DNA of 64,000 bases, from positions 6,572,001 through 6,636,000 of the forward strand of contig JAUEDM010000001.1 in assembly GCA_033439685.1 (NCBI GenBank). The letters are read 5' to 3'. The notes beneath the pieces were generated by a model. It worked only from the letters and a program-made list of their open reading frames with translations. It did not search any database and was not told the origin of the DNA. Below, piece by piece: positions 1-10,390 of this stretch; position 1 is the stretch's first letter; each line of letters begins with the position of its first letter. This DNA is from Apodospora peruviana (lineage: Eukaryota; Ascomycota; Sordariomycetes; Sordariales; Lasiosphaeriaceae). The translations under genes were made by a program, and so were the position numbers.

Positions 1-707
1 ACTGCCTCACTCGCTCGCAACCTGGGTACCTACTTAGCACTTGCCGTTTGTTATAAGCTTTCTACTAGTAGGAACACATTATCACTTTCGATACTCAGGT
101 GGCATTTTTATGACAGAGTTAAAGCAACAGAACTCGGAGCAACCATCATGACACCAGGCTTTGGCAGCATTGAGCATACTGGTAATGACGGAAACTAACA
201 GTCGAGCACATAACTGGGCCACCATGCATGTTGCAATCTGGTCATATTTACCCTGCCCTGACTGCATTTCTCCTGCTCGATGGTATTATGGCTGCCGCCG
301 GCAGTGCCGTGAGGCCGAGTTTTGTGATTTTGTGTGAATGAACATTGTTGTTGCGACATCCATTTTCTTTGGATATCTGCTCATCTGCCGAGACATGCTC
401 CATCCACCATGTATCCTAACACGTTATCCTAGTCTCCTTCGTATAAATGCCACCTGGCTCGCTCAGCGTTTTTTTGCTTGCGAATCAAACAGAAAAGAAG
501 GAAACTCAATGGCTCGGCCAATACCAAGTCCACCAAAAGGGGCCACCTAACCACCAGACCTCAAAAGTCCGTGACGACCTATACTACGGTTCAGGACTGG
601 AAATTATGCTAACTCGGGACTTCGCTCCACAGTACAACAGTTCATCCTTGCTTTCCTCAGTTTTCTCCTGGCACACAAGGTAGCGCAGACACTTGCCAAT
701 GTTTTTC

Positions 708-1345
708 CTACTTGAAGTATTTGATTCCCTCAAAACCATTGGCTTTCTCAACCCTGTTCTCATCCAGCAGAAGTACCACGCTAACATAATTTCCAGGGGG
801 ACATTGTAGATCCACAGCCAATCCAAGGTCAAATGAACCAGCCCTCACCCTATAGCTATGACAGTCATCGTTACAAATCGTGTTGACCTTGGCAATGTCC
901 GCGAAGATGCGAGCGGCGATGCTGATGGCACGACCGAGGCCGGATGTCTTCACTCTCTCGTTCTGTCCCTGCCCCTGCCCCTGCCCTGATCCTGCTTTGC
1001 CAGTTCCGAAGTATCAGGCGCAAGATCCGCTTTCGGGAGAGTGTAGACAGTAGCGTCCTCGCGTACATAACGGCGCTGGGTGGTTGTTGTTGTTGCTGTA
1101 ATCAAGGAGAAAGGGGTGTTGGAGGAGTTCCGGGGCGAGGTTGTGGTGGTGCTAGTGATGGAGTCTATGTCGGGCATTTCGGTCGGTTGAGCTTTTCTCA
1201 CGTAAATGAGTTGCTGAGCGCAAGTATTGGTGTCGGGTTTTGGGTATTGCCGATGTACGAGACAGAAGATATCTTCTCATTGCTGGCATTTCCAAAGACG
1301 ATGCGGACAGGGTGGACTAGTTGGTGGTCTTTATCCTCCGTGTAA
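708..1345 (-). pseudogene. Coding-like remnant or unresolved gene model
   Basis: Three protein-like stretches lie on the minus strand but in different frames. One (about 1345 to 1205) ends at an ASNSFT-like peptide just before a possible GTGAGA splice donor. A second (about 1201 to 990) is Thr/Ser-rich. A third (about 1010 to 708) starts with a Gly-Gln repeat and contains an ICNDDC motif and a well-formed C-terminus. I do not recognise the family. No set of introns that I could build joins the pieces cleanly; the frame changes inside the CAGGGG-repeat near 975. It may be a decayed gene, a gene with a frameshift in that repeat, or chance open frame. Confidence 0.25.
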
Positions 1346-1873
1346 TTATAGAGAAAAGGCCGGTACTAGCCCGGCGGGAAAATATGATCTGAAGGTAAGG
1401 TAGGGTCAACCAGAGGCAGCGAATGGGAAGGGTATCAAGGCAGAGATCATGGGTCCGACTCAAGCATTATTCTGGATGCGCGACTTTGTGATTAAACAAG
1501 CAGATGGGCTGTTGTTCATGTCACGGTCGTCACGGCTCTGATGAAACTTCTCAATGCGCGGATTCGTCGAAACAGCGTTCTGCTCATTGACTCAGGGCCA
1601 TGGATAAAGACTTGACTGACTCTAGCCTCAACTCTTTTCACCTTGAAACCAACACCAACTGCAGGTTTCGATTAGGGCTTTGTTCTCGACGAGTTGCCGC
1701 TGTTATTGGTGGCAAATGTTGTTGCCCGAATTTCTTGGGCCTAAACAAGCAATAGCCAACAGCCGTGTAACGTGGCAACCCCGCCAGTCGTTGGTCGACC
1801 AAGGAAAAAATAAAAGCAACTATCACAGCAACTTCTTTCCGTGAGATGAATGAGTTGAGGATAATATGTCGGC

Positions 1874-1879
1874 AAAAAA
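1874..1879 (-). terminator. Pol III oligo-T terminator of tRNA-Gly
   Basis: Six consecutive A on the plus strand read as TTTTTT immediately 3' of the tRNA-Gly on the transcribed strand, the usual RNA polymerase III stop signal. Confidence 0.85.
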
Positions 1880-1950
1880 TGCGTCAGCCGCGAATCGAAC
1901 GCGGGGCCCATCGATGGCAACGATGGATTTTACCACTAAACCACTGACGC
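1880..1950 (-). tRNA. tRNA-Gly (anticodon GCC)
   Basis: The reverse complement folds as a complete 71-nt cloverleaf. The 7-bp acceptor stem GCGTCAG/CTGACGC is perfect and is followed by discriminator A at 1880. The anticodon stem CATCG/CGATG encloses the loop TTGCCAT, so the anticodon is GCC (glycine). The T arm CCGCG-TTCGATT-CGCGG matches the B box, and the D arm GTTTAGTGGTAAAATC fits tRNA-Gly. A run of six T on the transcribed strand (1874-1879) directly after the gene is a standard Pol III terminator. There is no intron. Confidence 0.97.
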
Positions 1951-2934
1951 TGATTGCGCATTTATAAGAAGTCACCGCCATATTGGCATTACTATAGGTT
2001 ATTGTAGCACCACACGGCAATGATATTTTCAGTCGGATTCAGTAAGTTAGTCCTTAACAAGCTAGTTTTCTATTATATAATTCGGTACTATTTACTTTTT
2101 CTTACTAACGGAACATAGATGGCTACTGGTATGAGTAGTTGACGGGAGTTGAAAAACTGACGATAGTTATTCCCATCTTGTACCATGTAATGCAATGATT
2201 ATCTGTGAAATCATAGAAGCATACTTCTTCCACAGTAACTACCTAGGTATCTAGGTGGATAGGCATGCAATTCAACCCTTCTCCGAGACTTTGCCACTTT
2301 GAGGACGGACAGTTGGCTGCACGTTTGCTTTTAGTTAGCCGATTAGCGGTTGGTTGTTAATGCGGGCATTTTGATTCTCAAGTCCGAGGTATTATAGAAG
2401 AGGCTTCAGGTATAGAAGCAAGCTTCACAAGAACTGACTTACAGGTACTATGGGTGGACTATACGTGAGGTATTATAAGGTACTCGGATAGTTGGGCCTC
2501 CTTATGCAATTAGGCTATTCTGCTACACTTCTCGTAGCACATCAGGTTTGTTTACATGACACGCCACCCCCTTTCACGGTAATAATGCCGCCGTTTGAAC
2601 AAAGAAAGGGATCCTTTGAGCTACGATTGACAAAGGGATGCAGGATTCAACTTGACCAATATCTGTGGCTCACAGATACACCAACACTTCGATATGGAAG
2701 TTGCAACACGCTCGTGAGGCCGTTTTCTCGCCAGCACACTCCCCAATCTTTTTGAACAAGAAGTCTTGCCCGAAGCAAAATAAAATTTCTGAACTCTCAA
2801 AAGACATTACCCAAGCTTGCTACCCAAAATTATATTGACATTTTCCCCAAACAAAATCCTTCCAAAACGAGTCAAAAACACCCGTTACATGCTTCCCTGG
2901 GCACCTCCTAGCTTTCATTCCGGTCGGAGGCGCC
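1951..2934. other. Intergenic region
   Basis: This is the space between the tRNA 5' flank and the 3' end of the transporter gene. It is fairly AT-rich and includes one exact TACCTAGGTA palindrome at 2240-2249. No coding frame here shows a recognisable motif. Confidence 0.6.
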
Positions 2935-4266
2935 CTACCTGGGCGCCGCAACCGCCCTCTTCTTCGTCCTCAGCTCCACCGCGCTGTACCACGCCGCCCC
3001 GGCCATGGCAATCAGCATGCCCAGCCCGTTCAGGAAGCCCACCTTGACGCCAAACAGCACGATTCCCAGCAAGACAGTAATGCACTGCTTGATGTTGCCG
3101 CAGACCGTCATGGTCAGCGCGCCGGCGACCTTGTTGGTCGAGAAGGAGCTGACGTTCAGCATGAATGCCAGAAACCCATTGCCCAACAGGACCAAAACAA
3201 GCGCCCGCGAGGGGCCCTCGGGATGTGTCGCCCGAAAGTCAGACAGCTCGCCGCTGATGATGGCGCAGATGGCGGCCTGCATGAAGGCTAGCGGCGACAT
3301 GCGGAGGAGGGTCTCGAGCGGGGAGAGGGCGAGGGCGCCCGTCATGATGCGATTCGTCGCGACAGTCTGCAGCAAGATACACCTCATTAGTCTGGATGGA
3401 CCGGAGGGAGAGAGAGGTATGTATGTGGGGGACTCACCTTAATGACAGCGAGAATCACGCCAAGCAATGTCAGGATGAAGCCGGCCGTGGTGAAGTAGTA
3501 GTCGCCGTACGTGGTCAGGCCAACGCCCAGCACGACGGGGATGAGGGAGAGGTAGGTGTCGGTGTGGTAGGTTCGTTTATATCGGATGCGATAGATCAGG
3601 ACGGCGAAGACGGGACACGTCGAGCGCATGATTTGGTGAAAGGGGATGGACACCATTGCTCTGGAAGACACGCGCATCGGTTAGTCTGGGAGATCATGGG
3701 GACCAGTAGCAAAGCTAGACTCACAGCGAGACGTTCGACGTCGCGATGTTGACGGTAAAGAGGACGGAGAACAGGACGAGGACGGTGTTTTGGTGGAACG
3801 AGAGTTTCGTCAGGGTGAAGTGCCCCCTCATCAAGAGGACGTAGCATCCTATTGACGCGGAACCGGCGTGGAGAGCTGTCAAGAGCCATGGATATGCAAA
3901 CTGGTAGTTGAATCAAAGTTAGAGTTTGTTGCGACAGGATCCGAGGTGTGTGGCTCGGCGATAGATCAGATGGAAGACGCCATATGTTATCATTCCGAAG
4001 TATCAGGTGGCGACGGGAAGGATGACGGGCAGGAGGATTCTTGTTACCTTTCCTAATATCAACTTGTTGTATATCGTTAAGGAGATATTACATAGAAAGT
4101 AGATGGCCAGGTACGAGAACTTGGTCCAACCCGAGACCTGATACTCGATCAGATCCTGCTGCGGCGAGCTCGTCAAAGTTGATGATTGGCCAGGAGATAG
4201 TTGTGCCTCAAGGTCGTCCGACTTCTCCTTGGTCAAGCCGGGCGATAATAACGTAGGCGGAGCCAT
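2935..4266 (-). CDS. Triose-phosphate transporter (TPT/SLC35E) family carrier
   Basis: Predicted multi-pass membrane carrier of the drug/metabolite-transporter superfamily, TPT/SLC35E branch, probably exchanging a phosphorylated sugar or nucleotide sugar in the Golgi or ER. The substrate cannot be read from sequence. Exons are 4266-4048, 3900-3725, 3660-3438 and 3366-2935, all with GT-AG introns, giving 349 residues, the usual family size. An acidic cytosolic N-terminus of about 45 residues is followed by about ten hydrophobic segments. The first carries NISLTIYNKLIL, typical of the family, and the second half contains LNVSSFSTNKVAGALTMTV, the hallmark TNK-V-A-G-L region, followed by the GNIK motif. 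The start is the only ATG before the acidic leader. A pyrimidine-rich leader lies upstream on the coding strand. Confidence 0.88.
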
Positions 4267-5535
4267 GATGGGTGCGATTGTGGTGTTGTGTGCAGGTCAG
4301 CAAGGTGCTTGCTTTCCCGCGTCGCCGGCTTGGCTACCCCGTCGACGACAGCCCTACTCTCGTCTGTCCAGTCGCCAAAACAGCAGGTAGACAGCTACCA
4401 ATTACTCCAACAAATTATAGACAACACAATGACGATAGTTATTAGACGTGGCGACGAACGGGGATGTAACAATGGGACAAGATTGATAAGATAAAAGAAT
4501 AACAAAAGGAAGGGAGGGGGTTGCGTTCGTTGCGCGTCTACGTAAGGTCGGGCAGGGAGAAGCAAGAAAACCGAGGTGTTGCAGTGGAAACGAGTGGACA
4601 GGGACAAGACAATAATTGGCAAACCTGGAATTAGACTACCACTAGGTACCCCGCCATTGTCGTAGTGTACTGGACGATCGGTTGCACGTATGCAAATGTG
4701 GGTTAATTGATCCAAAGGAGGAGACGATCGTCTGTGGAAAAAGATGGGGAAAGGAGTGGTTGGAAGGAAGCGAAGCGCGTAAAAAAAAAAAAACTTGGTC
4801 AAAAAAGGCGGTTTCACGAAGGAAAAGGGAATGAGAAAAAAAAAAGAGGGCCAAGAGCTGAAGCTGTGATCACAAGCTGCGCCCCGGTACTTCCGAGAAC
4901 AGAACCAGGCGAACCCAGGGAGAAGAGAGGGGTCAAACCCTTCATTCCCCATGCCCCCTTTCCGCACGATTGGTTGGCCCACCGGGTACGGATTACTGTA
5001 CGGATTACAGGCATGCAGGATCGGTAGCAGTGCGACTAAGAAAAAGGGGGTGAAATTGGATGGCGCAGCAGATCGCGCCAGGCTAGCATCCCCCAACTGG
5101 TTAGACTCGCCCGCATTTTTGATCTCCTGGGAGCTCCGACTCTCCACGCGCATGCCACTGCCGAGGTGACAACTTAGACTCTCCTGACAAGACATGATCG
5201 TGGAATCATCATGCCGCCGGGAACTAACTACACAATCCTACCGTCTACGTATGTTTGATGTAACGCGACCTGTGCTCAGAAAGTCGTCATCCCGAAAATC
5301 AAATATATGTAGTGGTAATAAAAGTTATTAGTACTATCCAATACATGATTAATGCCTCCTTAAAAGTCGCCCAGATGATGCACCGCCGTGTCTAAATGCC
5401 ATACCAATACGGATTAAAAATGGTGATAGCTGGCGATGCCAAGATGATGGATTATCCAAGAGTAAGAAAAAGAAAGGTATCCATCCATCTTGCGCCAGCA
5501 GAAAACAGCATGATGATATCCAAGAGTACAGAAAA
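4267..5535. promoter_or_regulatory. Transporter upstream region and GT34 3' flank
   Basis: This holds the promoter side of the TPT-family gene. Read on the minus strand, 4500-4900 is strongly C/T-rich with several poly-T runs (for example near 4781-4792 and 4836-4845), as is common just upstream of fungal transcription starts. A 266-codon open frame here (4395-5195) encodes a low-complexity Phe/Leu/Pro/Ser stretch and is better explained as pyrimidine-rich DNA than as a protein. Confidence 0.45.
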
Positions 5536-7048
5536 TCACTGCTTTTCTGTAGCCGGAGATTCTATCTTGTCGTCTTTATGCGGATCGATCGCTGGGTCGG
5601 ATGAAACTGCTGCTTGTGCTTCCGCTTCCTGTTGGGCCTTGGCCGCCTCTTCCTCCTTCGCGGCCTTCTCGAGCCGTTCCTTGGCCTTTTGCTCTCGTTG
5701 CTTTTCCTTCTCCAGTTTCTTTTCCTTATCGGCCATGGATTTTTCTTCCTTGGCCTTCCGTTCGTTCTCTGCCTTCTCCTTCTTCTCCTTCTCTTCCTTT
5801 TCCTTCCGCTCCTTTTCCAGCCTCTCCTGCTCCTTCTTCTTTGCCTTCTCCTCGATGTCGGATTTCGCCCTGTCGACGACCATCTTTTCGTTGGTCTCGT
5901 TCCAGAACGCCTGCACCTCCTCCTTCAGTGTCTTTTGCGTCGTCGCGTTGGCCCATTCCGGCAGCTCGGCCTCGGCGCGCTCGACCCACGGCTCCATCCA
6001 GCTGTCGCGCACGTACGACGAGCCGGCGAAATGCACCACCATGTCGCCCCGCATGACCTTCCACGGCTGCACCTTACCGCCGTGCCCGTCGTCGTAGACG
6101 TCCTCGGTGCCGTCGTCGAACAGGCCCTCGGTCATGTTCTTGCCAAAGACCCAGGAGCCGTTCTTGTAGAAGGCGTTGTTGACCGGTAGCGAGTTGAACC
6201 AGCGCATCGGCACCTCGACCCAGTGGTCGTGGCCCTTCATCGGCGTCTCGGCCAGCGGGGACTCCTTGTCGGTGAGGAGGAACTGGAAGGCGCTCTGGTC
6301 GCGGAAGCGGTCCTTCTTCTGGCGGGCTGTCTCGTAGATGGGGTACGCCAGCACAGCCGACATGAACGAGGCGGACCAAGGGCTCACGCGCAGCGCAAAC
6401 ACGCCCGAGTTGAGCCCGTCCCAGTTCTTGGTGATGAGCAGGTCGACGTTTTCGACTCCGGCGGCGTCCTCAGGAGGGAAGAAAATTTCGAGGGGAGTGT
6501 AGGGGTTCATTATGAGGGTGTCGGCGTCGAACCAACTGTATTGCGAGTTAGCAGATACAAGACGAAAGCGAAATGGCCCGGGATAGTGGACCCTACAATA
6601 GCCATTTTAGTCGTTCCTCCTCGGGTTTCTGCAGCTCGGCAACGAGCAGCGATAGGATATAGGCCGGCTTCGTCCAAGCACCCTTTGGACGGTGCTGGCG
6701 ATCGTGCTCGATCAGGCCGCTGACGGCTTCGTTGGCGGCAATGTAGTGGGTGTAGCCATGGCGCTGGTTGTGACGCTGGTGGGACAAGAAGGCGCGGTGA
6801 ATGACGGGGGCGTCGAGCTTGTTGGTGGCAACCGAGACTTTGGCGACTTTGGCGTCCCCGTTGGTGCTGCTGATGGTGCTGGTCTGGGCCTTGCCCGACA
6901 TGTCGGGGCCGCGCTGGACGGTCGGGAGCAGGTGGCCGGTTAGCCTGCCATTCTGCACGCTGCTGAGCCAGAGCCAGATGAAGACGATGACTGCGAAGCC
7001 CGTGACGACTTTTGCCGGCCTTTGCAGGTGTGAACTTTGGAGGATCAT
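5536..7048 (-). CDS. GT34 (MNN10/GMA12-type) glycosyltransferase with charged tail
   Basis: Type II membrane glycosyltransferase of family GT34, which adds alpha-linked galactose or mannose to N-glycans in the Golgi. Exons are 7048-6597 and 6535-5536; the intron has a TGCTAAC branch point. The product has 483 residues. A signal anchor lies near residues 14-31. The spliced catalytic core contains WFDAD at about 152-156, which supplies the metal-binding DXD, and then a GLNSGVF motif, DQSAFQFLL and MVVHFAGSS, all family landmarks. From about residue 376 to the end the protein is almost only Lys, Glu, Arg and Ala, with heptad-like KEKEEKE runs, predicted to be one long charged helix that is not part of the usual fold. 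An alternative non-ATG-supported extension upstream was not used. Whether it transfers mannose (MNN10/11-like) or galactose (GMA12-like) is not resolvable. Confidence 0.9.
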
Positions 7049-8281
7049 GATGACGGCGACGAGGAGGAGCGGTTGTCGTCGCGTGCGACTCGGGTCATGA
7101 TGTCGTGAAGACAAAGTCAGGTGAGCGGTGTGAGGTTTCTTCAACAACGGTTCTGGTTCAGGTCGCTTGCCACAGGGCGAAACCCAAGAAAAAAAAAAAA
7201 AAAAAGGGGACTGAAAAAGGTGCTTTTGTCCGATCCAGCTTCAGGGATTCCAGCCGCAACGGGACCAACCAGCTGACGACTGCCAAGCGAAAACGAAATA
7301 CAAGCCCTGTCGAACATCCTTTGGAAACCCACTGGCAATGGAATTGGAATCGCCATTTCATTGGACTGGCGGAGGACCCTGGTCCTGTCTTGTCTCTCCA
7401 ATCCCTGCCTTCCCCTCCCTCCTCACACTCACAGGGCGACCCGAGCCAGCCAAGCCAGCCAGCCACTCGTGTTGTGTCGCGTCAGGCCCCTCTGCCAAGC
7501 AGCGTCGCAATGCTAGGGGTGCCGAATTCCCGAGAAAGGAGCATTCTTCCCCTGACGTCAATCGTACTCGCCGCAGTGACATCGTGGCCCATGATGCGTG
7601 ACGACTTTGAAAGAGGGTTGGTATCAAAGTCGATGGGTTAGGTTGAGGCTGATTTAGGTTTATTAATGCGTCTTTCCACAAAGTTTTGTGGGGAGATGAA
7701 TGTGCGGATAAACCGGCTGAGGAGTCGTGACCTGGAACCCGGGACAGCTGCAGCTGCCGCAGTTCATTTCGGTGCCGATAGCGCTCCAGTGGCCCCCAGA
7801 ATTGGATTGCTAATTTTGGACGAGGTGCATCCACTCGCCCCCTATGGCGGAAATAATGCAAAGCTTTGGAGGTACGTACCACACCACCACTATGAATGTG
7901 ATTTGGGGTGAGAGAAGTATCAGTCGAGGGACACGCGTCCACTGGTTCTTAAGTTGCATTCCATCTTTTTCAACATCATAAACAGAGAACTCAAGCGCTG
8001 GCGCTGGCTCCGTCGAATTGAGACACTCTAACACGGGCCGAGAAAAGGGGGAGACCCGCCTTTTTAGTATTCCTATTCCGAGCATTCCGCGGCCTCCCTT
8101 TTCATATCCAATACTCTTTCCCGACTCTTGTATGTGAGGCTAGAATGGGTGTAAGAAGCATAATCCATGAAAGCAACACTTGCAGCCTTTCCGGTCCTAT
8201 TAACTCTGTTCCGTGAGCAGTGTAGTCTGTACGTAAAGGAAACCCCACTCTGCAAAACGCGAGAGATGACCACGTTGATAT
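7049..8281. other. Upstream region of GT34 gene
   Basis: Contains a 17-base A run (7189-7205) and open frames on both strands that lack recognisable motifs. I take it as promoter and intergenic DNA. Nothing else could be identified. Confidence 0.5.
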
Positions 8282-8540
8282 TCAGGTATCCGTCGGTGGC
8301 GTAGTATTCAGTTTCGTTCCCGGATCATACTTGGCCCCCGGTATAAGCACCTCGGCGTCCAGTCCGGAGAGGACTGGCTATAAGTCGAGATTGATCACGT
8401 CCATCCTGAAGACGGCAAACGCCGCAGTCGAGCCCGAGCCTCAGGATGTCGTGGACCGCGGCGCGCATGGCCGGGTTCTCCAAGTTTATGTTGGCTGTTG
8501 CGACGTAGAATGCGAGATAGTATTCCTACTCCTCGCTTGC
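8282..8540 (-). pseudogene. Decayed coding remnant with frameshift and stop
   Basis: The minus strand reads a protein-like segment (about 8522 to 8425, containing ATANINLENPAMRAAVHDIL) that continues, after a frameshift near 8422, as FAVFRMDVINLDL, an in-frame TAG, then PVLSGLDAEVLIPG and KYDPGTKLNTT, ending at a TGA at 8284-8282. The second part has the look of the C-terminal end of an ATP-type PEP carboxykinase (a hydrophobic-x-GL/V-D-x-x-V/I-L-x-P pattern), but that resemblance is weak. With one frameshift and one stop within 260 bp, and no intact gene around it, it is best called a remnant. Confidence 0.35.
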
Positions 8541-8852
8541 CCACGTAATTTTGGACAGGATGGAGATACTAGTAGTGGGATTTTCAAAAGAACAAAGTCG
8601 TTTCGGATTTCAACGCCGTCTCGTCTATCATGATCTGGTCTGAGCGCACAGTCGAGTCGTTCTCAAACGTTCAAGTCTCTTGGTCTCTTCCTAATCCCAC
8701 ACCCTTACAAAGATTATATATACTGAGTACCACAACGCCTCGCTAGAGTTAGGGAGCTGGACTCAACTCTACAGATTGTACAGGTCTTGGATTCTATTCC
8801 AAGGGCAGCCGTCGTCTTACATGGCGCCGTTATAGTATAACCAATCCAAAGG

Positions 8853-10091
8853 TTATTTAGGTTCGGTTTCCCCTGTCACATAAGGAATAATCTTTCCCCA
8901 CATGCAACGCTCGTCATTCTTCTTCACATCCATATAATATGTCCCCTTCTCATGATGGAATCGCACCCCAGGGTATCCCCCGTCACCGAGATGACTGACA
9001 ATGGGCTCGTCGAGACTACCGACAATGCAGTACTCCTCGTGCGCATAAATGGGCCGAAGCGCCCTGTACGTCACTTGGGCGGCCCGTATGCTGCCCCCGT
9101 GGCCGCGTACGTCCCGCCAGTAGTCCATCATGTTGATGAGATTTAGGGGCCCATGCACAACAACATAAGGGTGGGCCTCGTGCGCCCTGGCCCAGGGCTC
9201 ATTGTAGTGGATCATGTGGGCGTTGAACGTCAGGGCCGAGAACCGGAACAGCGCGACGTCGGACCAGGAGAGATGGCGGGTAGGGTGCTGGAAACCGAAA
9301 GGATCGATCTCGTCATGGACACTCGATTTGCTCGCTACAAGGGGCGGCGGCGGCTGCCCAGCAAATGCCGACTTGTGTTCCTTGACGGCGGGCCGAAAGA
9401 CCCACGAGCGCCTCTCATCCAACGCCAGACCGTGCTTGTTGTAGAAGCGCTTCTCAACCTCGGCGATGATCATGGGCTCCCCGTCTCTGCCGTTCTTGGC
9501 CACGGCGTTGACCAATTCCGTCTCCTCGACGACATGGTCGCCGACGCGAAGGAGATTCGACTTGTCCCAGTTCATGCGGCCGCCGGCCCACATGCGTCTT
9601 GGGAACGTTGCGGGCGGTGCGAAGGGGCGGTCGGTGCCATCGTCGCCAAGCTCGCTCTCCGGGTCTGAGGGGGTGAAGTAGACCAGATGGTAGCCTGGCG
9701 GGACCGGAGTGCCGGTCTTGATGGCGGTGCTGTCGCCCAACACATCGAGGCCCGGGTGAAGCTCACGTCGACCTAGCGTTACGCAGAGCTTGTGAAGCTG
9801 GTTGGCATCCAGCATCTGCCGGCGCTTGATGACCTTGCCTTTCAGTGCCAGCATCTGGGCAACGGCATCGATGCTGCTTTCCTTGGTACTTTGTTTCTGA
9901 ACATGATCCGTATTTGGACCGGATGATGCATATCGCCGAGTCGGTTCTGAATTTACGTTTGGATCTGGCGCATGCTTTGAGCTTGGGCGTGGGCTTGGTC
10001 TCGATGTCGAGATGGTGATGACAGGCGCACACTGACGACGAAATGCAACACCCGAAGGCCGAGCTAATCGTTGGGGAATTAATGATGCCAT
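8853..10091 (-). CDS. Mitochondrial MaoC/HTD2-like acyl-thioester hydratase
   Basis: Single-exon gene for 412 residues, a hot-dog-fold hydratase of the HTD2/mesaconyl-CoA hydratase group (FAS1-type dehydratase N-domain plus MaoC-like C-domain). Such enzymes hydrate or dehydrate enoyl-CoA or enoyl-ACP thioesters. Seen in sequence: an Arg/Ser-rich, acid-poor N-terminus (MASLIPQRLARPSGVAFRRQ) fitting a mitochondrial presequence; LHPGLDVLG; RMWAGGRMNW, the aromatic-Gly motif of the N hot-dog; the linker LALDERRSWVFRP; and LFRFSALTFNAHMIHYNEPWAR, which carries the Asn-His catalytic region of the MaoC fold. The ATG at 10091 is preferred to the open frame further upstream because the presequence starts there. 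It is divergently transcribed from an acyl-CoA dehydrogenase gene 299 bp away. Candidate roles are itaconyl/mesaconyl-CoA hydration or mitochondrial fatty-acid synthesis; neighbours favour acyl-CoA catabolism. Confidence 0.87.
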   Translation of the reverse strand: MASLIPQRLARPSGVAFRRQCAPVITISTSRPSPRPSSKHAPDPNVNSEPTRRYASSGPNTDHVQKQSTKESSIDAVAQMLALKGKVIKRRQMLDANQLHKLCVTLGRRELHPGLDVLGDSTAIKTGTPVPPGYHLVYFTPSDPESELGDDGTDRPFAPPATFPRRMWAGGRMNWDKSNLLRVGDHVVEETELVNAVAKNGRDGEPMIIAEVEKRFYNKHGLALDERRSWVFRPAVKEHKSAFAGQPPPPLVASKSSVHDEIDPFGFQHPTRHLSWSDVALFRFSALTFNAHMIHYNEPWARAHEAHPYVVVHGPLNLINMMDYWRDVRGHGGSIRAAQVTYRALRPIYAHEEYCIVGSLDEPIVSHLGDGGYPGVRFHHEKGTYYMDVKKNDERCMWGKIIPYVTGETEPK

Positions 10092-10390
10092 TGCTTGGAG
10101 CTTGAGGTTTGTGGTTGACACCCTTGAGGGGTATGGGATGTTGAAATGTCGATCCGGGACCATACAGTCGATTTCCGGTTTGGGATGTTGCCTCGGAACT
10201 CGTCTGTCGCACGCGAATGCGGGGGAACGGGAACCGCTGTGAGATGTAGACCCCGCTCCAGGGGGCCTAGCCCCTGTGTCCTGGCATGTTCAGGGGGTTA
10301 ACCTCACCTAACAAGGCATTCATTGGTCTATCGATGGGTGCACCGCCAGGTGTTGATGATGGTGCCACGAACAAGTACAATCAGCACGCC
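10092..10390. promoter_or_regulatory. Shared divergent promoter, hydratase / acyl-CoA dehydrogenase
   Basis: The 299 bp between the two start codons must carry both promoters. This layout supports co-regulation of the two mitochondrial enzymes. I could not pick out a convincing regulator site. Confidence 0.55.

Larger units (their letters stand above)
1..1879. other. Gene-poor 5' end of window
   Basis: No intact gene was recognised here. The stretch holds only the coding-like remnant at 708-1345. Open frames on both strands are short and lack recognisable motifs. The first 700 bases show nothing I can name. Confidence 0.5.

Noticed and set aside
4395..5195. 266-codon minus-strand frame upstream of the transporter gene
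   Set aside because: Low-complexity pyrimidine-rich translation in a promoter-like region, without family motifs.
5614..6189. Leu/Phe-rich plus-strand frame resembling membrane helices
   Set aside because: It is the antisense of the Lys/Glu-rich GT34 tail, which reads as Leu/Phe/Ser on the other strand.
7105..7942. 178- and 194-codon frames on opposite strands
   Set aside because: No motif, interrupted by a poly(A) run, and located in the upstream region of the GT34 gene.
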